From contig JAEUOY010000077.1 in the NCBI GenBank assembly GCA_016790515.1, positions 58,928 through 122,927 on the forward strand: a stretch of DNA of 64,000 nt, read 5' to 3'. Both the position numbers and the translations under genes were made by a program. Below are positions 28,543-37,366 of this stretch, one piece after another. Under the pieces are notes generated by a model, which saw only the letters and a list, made by a program, of their open reading frames with translations, was not told the origin of the DNA and did no database searches. The number at the start of each line of letters is the position of its first letter. Position 1 is the stretch's first letter. Source of the DNA: Burkholderiaceae bacterium. Lineage in GTDB: Bacteria; Pseudomonadota; Gammaproteobacteria; Burkholderiales; Burkholderiaceae_C.

Positions 28543-29314
28543 GGACGGCTCCTGCTCGATCAGCGCCGGCGTGGCCCAGATAGGCCTCCTGGACCTGGGT
28601 GTTGGCGCGGATCGATGCCGGATCGCCGGTGGCGACCAGCGCGCCGTGCACCAGCACCGAGATCCGGTCGGCCAGGTCGAAGACCACGTGCATGTCGTGC
28701 TCCACCATCATCAGCGTTCGCCCGGCGCTGACCTTGCGGATCAGCTCGACCGCGCGCTCGGTCTCCGAGCGGCTCATGCCGGCGGTGGGTTCGTCCAGCA
28801 GGATCACCTCGGCGCCGCCGGCCACCGTCAGCCCGATCTCCAGTGCGCGCTGCTCGGCGTAGGACAGTGCGCCGGCCGGCACGTCGGCGCGCGTGGCCAG
28901 GCCGATGTCGGTGATGAGTTCGCGCGCGCGGTCGTTGACATCGTGCAGGCGCGAAAAGCGGCGCCAGAACGCATGGCCGTGGCCGCCGGCCCACAGCAGC
29001 GCGCAGGCCAGGTTGTCGAAGGCCGACAGGCGCGGGAACAGGTTGGTGATCTGGAAGCTGCGCGCCAGGCCGAGGCGGCAGACCTGGTGCGGCGCCAGCC
29101 CCGAGATGCGCCGTCCGTGCAGCAGCACCTCGCCGCCCGACAGCGGCGTGCGGGCCGAGATCAGGTTGAACAGCGTGGACTTGCCGGCACCGTTGGGGCC
29201 GATCAAGGCATGGCGCTCGCCGCGCTGCACCGACAGGTCGACGCCGCGGATGATCTCGGTGCGGCCGAAGCGCTTGGCCACGCCGCGCAGTTCCAGCACG
29301 GTCTGCCCGTTCAT
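28535..29314 (-). CDS. livG: LIV-type ABC importer ATPase LivG
   Basis: A 259-residue ATPase. Walker A GPNGAGKST (about 39-47), signature LSYAEQRALEIG (the LivG-type variant of LSGGQ), Walker B VILLDEPTAGM and EHDMHVVF are visible. It overlaps livM by four bases and livF by eight. Together with LivF it powers the importer whose other parts are LivH, LivM and the binding protein upstream. Confidence 0.93.
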   Translation of the reverse strand: MNGQTVLELRGVAKRFGRTEIIRGVDLSVQRGERHALIGPNGAGKSTLFNLISARTPLSGGEVLLHGRRISGLAPHQVCRLGLARSFQITNLFPRLSAFDNLACALLWAGGHGHAFWRRFSRLHDVNDRARELITDIGLATRADVPAGALSYAEQRALEIGLTVAGGAEVILLDEPTAGMSRSETERAVELIRKVSAGRTLMMVEHDMHVVFDLADRISVLVHGALVATGDPASIRANTQVQEAYLGHAGADRAGAVHA

Positions 29315-30606
29315 GACGCTGCCTTCTCCGATGCGCGGCGCGCCAGCGCGAGCGCCGCCAGTTCGGTGCCCAGCGCCGAGGCGGCGTCGCCGGTTCGCGT
29401 CACGCCCGAGCGCATCAGCACGACGCCGGCAGCCAGCAGCGCCGTGGCCAGCAGCCAGGGCAGGGGGCCGCTGGCGTCGAGCGTCAGGCCGCCCAGCACC
29501 CAGGGCTGGTGGTCGCCGCCGCCGAAGCGCCGGTAGGCGCTCTCGACGCCGAACATCGCTGCCCCCACCAGCAGCAGCGCGGCCAGCGCGATGCGCCCGT
29601 ACGGCGCGGCCAGCCGACGCAGCCAGTGCGGATGGCGCCGCTGCGGCCGGGTGACGACCACCAGGCTGGCAAAGCCGCCCGGAACGTAGACCACCATCGC
29701 CAGGAACAGCAGGCCGAAGTAGAACGGCCAGGCCGGCGTGACGGTGGAGACCACGCTCTGCAGCAGCACCACGATCAGCGCGCCGATGATCGGCCCGAAG
29801 AACACGCCCGCGCCGCCGATGAACACCATCAGCAGCACGACGCCCGAGGCATGCGCGCCGACCGACTCGATGGTGACGATCTCGTCGGCCAGCGCGCCCA
29901 GCCCGCCGGCGATGCCGGCGAAGAAGCCGGCCATCACCAGCAACTGGTAGCGCAGGCGGTGGGTGCTGTAGCCGATGAAGGCCACACGCTCGGGGTTGTC
30001 ACGCACCGCGTTGGCCATGCGGCCGAACGGCGTGCGGGTGATGCCGAACATCGCCGCGGCACAGAGCAGGGTCCACGTCGCCACCAGGCCGTAGGTCTGG
30101 CGCGTCGAGCCGAAGTCGATGCCCAGCCAGGGTTGGCCGGTGACGCGGTTGGCGTTGACGCCGGCCTCGCCGCCGAAGAAGGCCGGCAGCATCAGCACGC
30201 AGGCGGCCACCAGTTCGGCGATGCCCAGCGAGATCATCGCGAAGGTGGTGCCGGCGCGGCGCGTGCTGACCCAGCCCAGCAGCAGTGCAAAGCCCAGGCC
30301 CGCCACCCCGCCGACCACCGGCAGCAGGCTCACCGGCAGCCAGATCGCGCCCTGGTTGAGGCTGCGCAGCGCATGGATCGTGAAGTAGGCGCCGAGGCCG
30401 GAGTACACCGCATGGCCGAAGCTCAGCATGCCTCCCTGGCCGAGCAGCATGTTGTAGGACAGTGCGAAGACGATCGCGATGCAGGCCTTGGTGGCCACCG
30501 AGAGCGCGAAGTCGCTGTGTGCGATCCAGGGCAGCGCTGCCAGCACCAGGGCGAAGGTTCCCCAGGGCAGGGCCGGGTGCTGCAGCAGGGGGCGGGTCGG
30601 GTTCAT
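29311..30606 (-). CDS. livM: LIV-type ABC importer permease LivM
   Basis: A 431-residue inner-membrane permease. The LivM core with about ten hydrophobic segments covers residues 15-320 and includes the loop RTPFGRMANAVRDNPERVAFIGY and GGAGVFFGPIIGA. An extra C-terminal region of about 100 residues carries two more hydrophobic segments (about 330-350 and 378-396), longer than usual LivM proteins. It starts one base after the livH stop codon. Confidence 0.92.
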   Translation of the reverse strand: MNPTRPLLQHPALPWGTFALVLAALPWIAHSDFALSVATKACIAIVFALSYNMLLGQGGMLSFGHAVYSGLGAYFTIHALRSLNQGAIWLPVSLLPVVGGVAGLGFALLLGWVSTRRAGTTFAMISLGIAELVAACVLMLPAFFGGEAGVNANRVTGQPWLGIDFGSTRQTYGLVATWTLLCAAAMFGITRTPFGRMANAVRDNPERVAFIGYSTHRLRYQLLVMAGFFAGIAGGLGALADEIVTIESVGAHASGVVLLMVFIGGAGVFFGPIIGALIVVLLQSVVSTVTPAWPFYFGLLFLAMVVYVPGGFASLVVVTRPQRRHPHWLRRLAAPYGRIALAALLLVGAAMFGVESAYRRFGGGDHQPWVLGGLTLDASGPLPWLLATALLAAGVVLMRSGVTRTGDAASALGTELAALALARRASEKAAS

Positions 30607-30607
30607 G

Positions 30608-31543
30608 TCAGTCTTCCCGCGTGCCCATCAGCCCGCGCGGGCGGACGATCAGCATCAGCACCATCAGCAGATAGGGCAGGATCGGCGCCATCTGGGACAG
30701 CTTCAGGCCCGCCACCTGGCGCTGCACCGAACCCGGCGCGCCCGGGCCCAGCAGCGCCAGCGGCTGGAACTCCGAGGCTACCGAGAAGGTCTGCAGCACG
30801 CCGATCAGGATCGAGGCGATGAATGCCCCGCCCAGCGAGCCGAGCCCGCCGACGACCACGATCACGAACACGATGCTGCCCACCCCCGCGGCCATCGACG
30901 GCTCGGTGACGAAGGCATTGCCGCCGATCACGCCGGCCAGGCCGGCCAGTGCGCAGCCACCGCCGAAGACCCCCATGAAGACCCGCGGCACGTCGTGGCC
31001 GAGCGACTCCACCATCTCGGGGTTGCCGAGCGCGGCACGGATGATCTGGCCGATGCGGGTGCGCGCCAGCAACAGCCACACCGCCAGCATCATCGCCGCC
31101 GACACCGCGATCATGAAGCCGCGGTAGGCGGGGAAGGCCGTGTCGTAGAGCGTGAACAGCGTGCCCGACATCGCCGCCGGCACCGGGTAGTCCACCGGAT
31201 TGCGGCCCCAGGCCAGGTGCACGAACTCCTCGATCAGGAAGGCCAGGCCGAAGGTGAACAGCAGCTCGGCCACGTGGCCGTGGCGGTGCACCCGGCGCAG
31301 GCCGAAGCGCTCGACGCCGGCGCCCAGCAGGCCGGCCAGCAGGGGCACCACCGCCAGCGCGATCCAGAAGCCGAGGCGCGCATCGATGCTGTAGGCCAGG
31401 TAGGCGCCCAGCATGTAGAAGCTGGCATGGGCGAAGTTCAGCACGCCCATCATGCCGAAGATCAGCGTCAGGCCGGCCGACAGCATGAACAGCAGCATGC
31501 TGTAGGCCAGGCCGTTCAGCAGCGAGACGGCGAGGAACTCCAT
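30608..31543 (-). CDS. livH: LIV-type ABC importer permease LivH
   Basis: A 311-residue inner-membrane permease with about eight hydrophobic segments. LivH signatures are visible: NGLAYSMLLFMLSAGLTLIF at the start (residues 10-29), GVLNFAHASFYMLGAY, and the cytoplasmic loop TRIGQIIRAALGNPEMVESLG. It follows the binding-protein gene by 54 bases and precedes livM by one. Confidence 0.93.
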   Translation of the reverse strand: MEFLAVSLLNGLAYSMLLFMLSAGLTLIFGMMGVLNFAHASFYMLGAYLAYSIDARLGFWIALAVVPLLAGLLGAGVERFGLRRVHRHGHVAELLFTFGLAFLIEEFVHLAWGRNPVDYPVPAAMSGTLFTLYDTAFPAYRGFMIAVSAAMMLAVWLLLARTRIGQIIRAALGNPEMVESLGHDVPRVFMGVFGGGCALAGLAGVIGGNAFVTEPSMAAGVGSIVFVIVVVGGLGSLGGAFIASILIGVLQTFSVASEFQPLALLGPGAPGSVQRQVAGLKLSQMAPILPYLLMVLMLIVRPRGLMGTRED

Positions 31544-31597
31544 CGCGGGCCTTTCGAAGGGCAGCGTGGTCGGGGCCCGTGGCCGGGCGCGTGGGGG

Positions 31598-32845
31598 TCA
31601 GCCGGCGGGGCGGACCAGCTTGCAGCTGGTGGGCAGGGTGATGTCCTTGGCCGGGATCACCACCGCATTGCCGAAGCCGAAGCCGCTGCCCTCCAGCCCG
31701 AGTCGGACGCCGGGCGCGCCTTCCTTGGCGAAGGTGGGGATGTACATCGGCAGCAGCAGTTGATGGTCGTCGGCACGCATCGTCACCTCACCCAGGTCGC
31801 CGGCGAACTTCATGCCTTCCAGCGCCTGTGCCAGCTTGGCTGGATCGGTGCTCTTGCTGCGCTCGATCGCCTGGCCCAGCAGGCCCACCATCAGCTTCAT
31901 GCGGTAGTAGTAGAACTCGTCGGGGGCGGCGGGGTGGCGCTGCTTGTAGGCGGCATTGAACGCGTCCATCTTCGCGTTGGGCAGATTCGGGCTCCACTCG
32001 ACCACCACCTTCACCTGGCCGATGCCGGCTTCGCCGATGGCCGCCGCCGAGCCGTAGGCACCGGCGTAATAGGTGTACCAGTTGACGTCGAACCTGGCGT
32101 CCTTGGCGGCGCGCACCAGCAGCGTGAGGTCGGCGCCCCAATCACCGCTGATCACGGTGTCGGCACCGGCCGCGCGCATCTTGGCGATGTACGGGGAGAA
32201 GTCCTTCACGCGACCGAAGGGGTGCAGGTCCTCGCCGACGATCTGGATGTCGGGCCGCTTGGCCGCCAGCATTTCCTTGGCGGCGCGCGTGACCTGGTGG
32301 CCGAAGGCGTAGTCCTGGTTGATCAGGTAGACCTTCTTGACGCTCCTGTCCTGGCGGATGGCATCGGTGATGGCCGCCATCTTCATGTCGCTGTTCGCGT
32401 CGAAGCGGAAGTGCCAGTAGTTGCACTTGTCGTTGGTCAGGTCGGGATCGACCGCACCGAAGTTCAGGAACAGCACCCGCTTGTCCGGGCTGCGCTGGTT
32501 GTGCTTGTCGATGGCCTCGATCAGCGCACCGGCCACTGCCGAGCTGTTGCCCTGGGTGACGATCTGGATGCCCTGGTCGATGGCCAGCTTCAGCGCAGCC
32601 AGCGCCTCCTGCGGGCTGCCCTTGCTGTCGAAGCGAACGACCTCGAACTTGCGCCCGAGTGCGCCGCCCCTGGCGTTGGCGTCGTCGACGATGAACTGCA
32701 GGTTCTTGCCCGACAGCTCGCCGACATTGCCCATGGTGCCCGAAAGCACCTCGATGAAGGCGACCTTGATCGGCTGCGCCCAGGCGGACACGCTGCCGAG
32801 GACGCACCACAGGCCGACCAGGCCCCAGCCCAAGCACTTGTTCAT
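31598..32845 (-). CDS. LIV-type ABC importer substrate-binding protein
   Basis: A 415-residue periplasmic binding protein (Peripla_BP_6/LivK-like). The signal peptide is clear (1-22, MNKCLGWGLVGLW...SAWAQ). The mature protein starts PIKVAFIEVLSG and has typical segments such as VTQGNSSAVAGAL and VYLINQDYAFGHQ. The ligand is unknown: these proteins bind branched-chain amino acids, amides, urea or small aromatic and aliphatic acids. It is the first gene of the nine-gene operon; a palindrome shared with the HMGR/luxR promoter lies about 155 bases upstream. Confidence 0.9.
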   Translation of the reverse strand: MNKCLGWGLVGLWCVLGSVSAWAQPIKVAFIEVLSGTMGNVGELSGKNLQFIVDDANARGGALGRKFEVVRFDSKGSPQEALAALKLAIDQGIQIVTQGNSSAVAGALIEAIDKHNQRSPDKRVLFLNFGAVDPDLTNDKCNYWHFRFDANSDMKMAAITDAIRQDRSVKKVYLINQDYAFGHQVTRAAKEMLAAKRPDIQIVGEDLHPFGRVKDFSPYIAKMRAAGADTVISGDWGADLTLLVRAAKDARFDVNWYTYYAGAYGSAAAIGEAGIGQVKVVVEWSPNLPNAKMDAFNAAYKQRHPAAPDEFYYYRMKLMVGLLGQAIERSKSTDPAKLAQALEGMKFAGDLGEVTMRADDHQLLLPMYIPTFAKEGAPGVRLGLEGSGFGFGNAVVIPAKDITLPTSCKLVRPAG

Positions 32846-33000
32846 CTTCAGTCTCCGTTTCGGGGGATGGGCGGGACACCTGGCCGGCGCTGCCCTGTTC
32901 CCCTCGGGTTGCATCGCATCGATCTGGCGGCTGCCGAGTGGCCCTGGAGCCGTCGCGGCCGTTCGAGGTCACTGTGCGGCCAAGCCTGCCGACGATTGAT

Positions 33001-33014
33001 CCCCCGCATGGGGG
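33001..33014. promoter_or_regulatory. Shared palindrome, copy 1 (upstream of the importer/storage operon)
   Basis: CCCCCGCATGGGGG, with identical flanks AT and AC (18 identical bases with copy 2). It lies in the 199-base gap between the HMG-CoA reductase stop (33045) and the binding-protein start (32845), about 155 bases upstream of the operon. As the only copies seen are here and beside the LuxR gene, it is a candidate binding site for that regulator. Confidence 0.6.
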
Positions 33015-33044
33015 ACGCCGCTGCCTTGCGACGGGGGGCGCCGA

Positions 33045-34238
33045 TCAGGGCCGGTTGCGTCCGAGCCGGTCGTGGCTGCTGACCCAGTCGCCGTGGATCA
33101 CCGCACTGGACAGCGAGATCTCGCCGGCCAGCGCCAGCCCGGCGCAGATCTCGGCGAACTTGTCGGCCTGCCCGCTGCCATAGCAGCCCAGCAGTTCCAG
33201 GCATTCGCGCTGCGTGGCCAGGCCGGTGCCGCCACCGTAGGTGCCGACGATCAGCGACGGCAGCGTGATCGACCAGTAGTAGTCGCCATTGGCCAGCAAC
33301 TGGTTGTAGACGATCCCGGCATGCGACTCGGCGATGTTGGCCACATCCTGTCCGCAGGCGATGAACAGCGCGGTCAGGCCGTTGGCCGCATGCGAGCCGT
33401 TGTTGGCCGATCCGGCCAGGAACGCGCCGACGTTGGACACCTGGCGCAAGGCGAAGGCTTCGGCGCTGTCCACGCCCATCAGGCGCTCGAGCACCTCCTT
33501 GCGCACCACGGCCTCGGCCACCACGCGCTTGCCCCGCGTGACGAGCATGTTCAGCTGCGAGTGCTTCTTGTCGGTGTCCATGTTGCCCGACAGCAGGAAC
33601 CTCGCGCCGCCCGGGTGGTTCGCTGCGATCCACTCGCAGGCCGCCAGCGTGGCCTTGCCGGTCATGTTCTGGCCGGCAGCGTCCCCGGTGGTGTAGTTGA
33701 AGCGCAGGTGGCGCATCGGCCCGATCGGGTACTGGTAGATGTTGACCAGCCGGCCGACATGCGTGGTGGCCTCGGCAGCCGCCTTGATCGCCTCGAAGTG
33801 GTGTTCGACCCAACGGCCGAACTCGCGCGCCGCCAGCGCGTCGTCGAACAGGAAGGCCGGCGAGCGCTGCATGTACTGCTCGACCACGGTGGTCTTGACG
33901 CCGCCGCATTCGGCCAGCAGCCGCATGCCGCGGTTGTAGCTGGCCACCAGCGTGCCCTCGGTGGTGGCCATCGGCACGTAGAAGTCGCCCTGCGCGCGCT
34001 CGCCCACCAGGTGCAGCGGGCCGGCCAGTCCGATCGGCACCTGGGCCACGCCAACGAAGTTCTCGATGTTGCCCGGCAGGGTGGCCGGATCCAGCGAGTA
34101 GTGGCTCAGGTGCCGCAGCGCGCCGCCGGTGTGCTGGCGCAGGAAGTTGCGCCGGCGCTCGGCCATCTCGGGTGTGTAGTCGTTGGCGGCGTCACGCGGC
34201 ACCTTGTCATGGGCGGGGTCGGACGGGTGGTTGGTCAT
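33045..34238 (-). CDS. Hydroxymethylglutaryl-CoA reductase, class I
   Basis: A 397-residue enzyme interconverting HMG-CoA and mevalonate with NAD(P)H. It matches class I (eukaryote/archaeal type), not the class II enzymes usual in bacteria: Glu94 in MATTEGTL, NYTTGDAAGQNM (181-192), Lys224 in TDKKH, Asp298 in ACGQDVAN, GGGTGLATQ (335-343) and a C-terminal His389 in SSHDRLG correspond to the class I catalytic residues. There is no membrane domain. TGGAGG precedes ATG 34238. No other mevalonate-pathway gene is in the window, so it could act in mevalonate use or synthesis. It is divergent from the LuxR regulator. Confidence 0.93.
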   Translation of the reverse strand: MTNHPSDPAHDKVPRDAANDYTPEMAERRRNFLRQHTGGALRHLSHYSLDPATLPGNIENFVGVAQVPIGLAGPLHLVGERAQGDFYVPMATTEGTLVASYNRGMRLLAECGGVKTTVVEQYMQRSPAFLFDDALAAREFGRWVEHHFEAIKAAAEATTHVGRLVNIYQYPIGPMRHLRFNYTTGDAAGQNMTGKATLAACEWIAANHPGGARFLLSGNMDTDKKHSQLNMLVTRGKRVVAEAVVRKEVLERLMGVDSAEAFALRQVSNVGAFLAGSANNGSHAANGLTALFIACGQDVANIAESHAGIVYNQLLANGDYYWSITLPSLIVGTYGGGTGLATQRECLELLGCYGSGQADKFAEICAGLALAGEISLSSAVIHGDWVSSHDRLGRNRP

Positions 34239-34462
34239 GGTGGCCTCCAGTTCCAGTCTGCGGCGACGCGCGAGGGGCCCGCGGCGGCGGTGTTTGTCAT
34301 GAGGCGAGCCGGGGCGGTTCCGGCCTAGCATTCGCCGTGGCCCACCGACTGCTCGACCTCGACAGGCATCCACCGCGACGGCGGCGCGCGACCGGCCCGG
34401 CCGGCCGGCAGTCGCGGCGATCGATGCGCGTCACTGTCGGCCCCGCCGCGCCGGTTGTTCAT

Positions 34463-34476
34463 CCCCCGCATGGGGG
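34463..34476. promoter_or_regulatory. Shared palindrome, copy 2 (HMGR/luxR divergent region)
   Basis: CCCCCGCATGGGGG with the same AT/AC flanks as copy 1. It lies in the 283-base divergent gap, 225 bases upstream of the HMG-CoA reductase start and immediately before the LuxR coding region. Its right arm (GGGGGA) is also just ahead of an in-frame ATG (34480), so the site may overlap the regulator's own translation start region. Confidence 0.6.
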
Positions 34477-34521
34477 ACCATGGCGCGGCGCTGCGCCGGT
34501 GCGGGCCGGGATGGTGGAGCG

Positions 34522-37239
34522 GTGAAGCTAGGCGACGATCTCGGACTGCTGAGCCGGACGCGGCCGCCGCAGCCGGCCCGCGGCGTGATCGCCCGGCCTC
34601 GGCTGCAAGCCCAGTGCGATTTGGTGCGCAACCGGCTGCTGACCCTGGTGACCGCGCCACCGGGCTACGGCAAGACCAGCGTCGCCCTGGGCTGGTGCCA
34701 CGCGCTGGCCGGTGACGGGGCCTGTGTCGCCTGGTTGCGGCTGGGCCCCGACGACAACCATGCCGAGCGCTTTCTCGGCGTGCTGGCCGTCGCGCTGCGC
34801 CGGGCCTGCGGCAGCGAGGACAGGTTCGACATGCCCTGGGCGCCGGGCGATCTGTCGATCCCGGCGCCGCAGCGGCTCGAATGGCTGCTCGAGCTGGTCG
34901 CCAGCCAGGGCCGGACGGTGGTCCTGTTCATCGACAACGCCCATGAACTGCAGAGCGCCGCGCCGCTGCACGCGCTGTCGACCCTGCTGAGCTTCGCGCC
35001 CGAGGAGTTTCACCTGGTGCTGATCGGGCGCGCTGAGCTCGCGCTGCCGCTGGCTTCGCTGCGGGCGCAGGACGCCGTGCTCGACGTTCCGGCCGAGGCG
35101 CTGCGATTCGATCTGGTCGAGACCGAGCAGCTGCTGCGCAAGAGCCGCAGCGCCGCGGTGGACACCGAGCAGGCGGCGCAGCTTCAGGCCTATACCGGCG
35201 GCTGGATCGCCGCGATGCGCGCCGCCCTGCTGACCTGGCAGGTGGCGCCGGGCCCTGGCCTGCAGGGCACGCCGGGGCTTCCCGGCATTGGTACGGGCAC
35301 GCCGCTGAAGTCGGTGCAGGCGCTGTTCAACGAGCTGCTGCAGCAACTGCCGGCGGCGACGCTGGAGTTCATCGAACAGCTCAGCATCGCCGATCGCATG
35401 TGTCCGGCGCTGGCTGTCCACCTGACCGGCCGTGCCGAGGCGTCCGAGCTGCTGGACGCGCTCGAGCGCCAGCAGCTGTTCATCACGCCGCTGGACGACG
35501 AAGGCTGGACCGAGTTCCATCCGCTGTTCCGCGACTTCGTGCGACGCCGGGCGCAGGGGCGCGACGCGCCGCGCCGGGTCGCGCTGCATCGCGCTGCGGC
35601 GGCCTGGTTCGCCGAGCGCTCGCTGTGGGCCGACGCGATCGAGCATGCGCTGGCCGGTGCCGACAACGCCCAGGCGCTGGCCTGGATCGAGCAGCAGGCG
35701 ATGACCCTGGTGGGTGCCGGCGACCTGCTCACGCTGCTGGCCTGGGAGCGCCAGCTGCGGGCGCACCTGGTGCAGAGTCCGCGCCGCCTGCGCCTGGCCT
35801 TTGCCTGGAGCCTGAGCCTGGCCATGGCCTGTGACCGGGCACTGGCGCTGCTCGACGGCGTGGAGGCCGAACTCGACACCGACCCGGTCGACGCCGCTGC
35901 GGCGCCGTGGCGCGACGAATGCCTGGCGCTGCGTGCCGTACTGGTGGCCAACACCGGCGACAATGAGTTCGCCGCCGAGATCGCTGCGCGGGTCCGCGGC
36001 GGCGCCGGCCAGCCGCCCTGGGTGGCCAACGCGGTGCGCAACGTGGTCGCCGCGGCGCACCTGCATGCCGGGCGCTGGCGCCATCTCTACGGAACTGCGC
36101 CGCTGGTCGGTGTCGCGCGCACCGGGGCCCGGCCCGGGGATCCGATGTCGATCGACTACCGGCTGTCGATCCATGGCCTGGCCGAGTTTCGCCAGGGCCA
36201 CCTCGACGACGCCTCGATGCAGCTCGAGCAGGCGATGGCGATGGCCCGACGTGCCGAGCGCGGGCCGCAGAGCAGGGTGCTGGCCGCGCTGCCGGCGCCC
36301 ACCCTGGCGATGGTGCGCTACGAGCAGGATCGCGTCGCCGAGGCGGCGCGCATCAATGCCGAGCACTTCGACGTCAATCGGCGGGTGGGACCGATCGAGG
36401 GCCTCTACTTCGCCTACCTGTTGGCCGCGCGTGCCGCGCGGTTGGATGGCCAGGCGGTGCGCGCCCGTTACCTGCTCGACGAGGGTGAGTGCATCGCGGC
36501 GGCCCGCGGCTGGCGGCGTGCCGTCGTGGCGCTGCGCCTGGAGCGCCTGCGCATGTGCCTGCTCGATGGCCGGATCGCCGAAGGCGGCGCCGCGGTCGAC
36601 GGCATCGCCGCGATGGCGCATCCCGGCCCCGGGCGGCCGGCACTGGAATGCCGTGACTTTGCGCAGGCGGCCGACGTGGCCCGCGGCTGGCATGCGCTGG
36701 TCGACGGCAGGGCGGAGATGGCCATCGAACCGCTCGTCCGGTCGCGCGACAGCGCCGCGGCCAGCGGCCGCCAGCTCGACGTGATCCTGCTCGACACCTC
36801 GCTGGCGCTGGCGCACCACGCCAGCGGCGCGAAGCCGGCGGCCCTCGAGCACTTGCTGCTGGCCTGCCGTGCGGCGCTGGCCGTGGGTGCGCTGCGCTCG
36901 ATGGTCGACCAGCCGGCGCCTCTGCAGCCGCTGCTGCAGCTCTGGCTGGCGCGGCGCCGCGAGCTGGCGCCCGACGAGGCGCTCGATGCGCTGGTGCAGC
37001 GGTTGCTGAACGCTGCCGGCGCCGGCACGGCACGGCGCGGCGCGGCCTCGCTGATAGAGACCTTGTCGCCGCGCGAACTGCACATCCTCAAGCTGGTGGC
37101 CGACGGCCAGTCGAACAAGGAGATAGCCCGCGGCCTGGGCATCGCGCCCGAGACGGTCAAGACCCACGTCAGCAAGGTCTTCGGCAAGCTCGGTGCCAGC
37201 AACCGCGCGCAGGCCGCGGCAATGATTGCCAACGGTTGA
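34522..37239 (+). CDS. MalT-like (LAL) LuxR-family transcriptional activator
   Basis: A 905-residue ATP-binding regulator. Residues near 40-48 form a P-loop (TAPPGYGKTS), followed by a STAND/AAA-like NTPase region (VLFIDNAHEL as Walker B, about 130-140), a long helical tetratricopeptide-type middle region, and a C-terminal LuxR helix-turn-helix (about 838-905: LSPRELHILKLVADGQSNKEIA, spread over 22 residues, and TVKTHVSKVFGKLG). Such proteins are activated by a small ligand with ATP. GTG 34522 fits the family N-terminus (LLSRTRPPQPARGVIARPRL), though its Shine-Dalgarno spacing is short; ATG 34480 is the alternative (919 residues). It is divergent from HMG-CoA reductase and probably controls it and the importer/storage operon. 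Confidence 0.9.
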   Translation: MKLGDDLGLLSRTRPPQPARGVIARPRLQAQCDLVRNRLLTLVTAPPGYGKTSVALGWCHALAGDGACVAWLRLGPDDNHAERFLGVLAVALRRACGSEDRFDMPWAPGDLSIPAPQRLEWLLELVASQGRTVVLFIDNAHELQSAAPLHALSTLLSFAPEEFHLVLIGRAELALPLASLRAQDAVLDVPAEALRFDLVETEQLLRKSRSAAVDTEQAAQLQAYTGGWIAAMRAALLTWQVAPGPGLQGTPGLPGIGTGTPLKSVQALFNELLQQLPAATLEFIEQLSIADRMCPALAVHLTGRAEASELLDALERQQLFITPLDDEGWTEFHPLFRDFVRRRAQGRDAPRRVALHRAAAAWFAERSLWADAIEHALAGADNAQALAWIEQQAMTLVGAGDLLTLLAWERQLRAHLVQSPRRLRLAFAWSLSLAMACDRALALLDGVEAELDTDPVDAAAAPWRDECLALRAVLVANTGDNEFAAEIAARVRGGAGQPPWVANAVRNVVAAAHLHAGRWRHLYGTAPLVGVARTGARPGDPMSIDYRLSIHGLAEFRQGHLDDASMQLEQAMAMARRAERGPQSRVLAALPAPTLAMVRYEQDRVAEAARINAEHFDVNRRVGPIEGLYFAYLLAARAARLDGQAVRARYLLDEGECIAAARGWRRAVVALRLERLRMCLLDGRIAEGGAAVDGIAAMAHPGPGRPALECRDFAQAADVARGWHALVDGRAEMAIEPLVRSRDSAAASGRQLDVILLDTSLALAHHASGAKPAALEHLLLACRAALAVGALRSMVDQPAPLQPLLQLWLARRRELAPDEALDALVQRLLNAAGAGTARRGAASLIETLSPRELHILKLVADGQSNKEIARGLGIAPETVKTHVSKVFGKLGASNRAQAAAMIANG

Positions 37240-37366
37240 GCAACGGCCGGGCCGGGCCGTGCTGCCTGCGCTGATCGAGGGCTGGCCGGGTGCACGGGGA
37301 AACTCCTGCCGCGGTGCCCACTGCGGCCTCCCTAGAATGGGCCTTCCGTTCATGGAGTTCTTCGCG

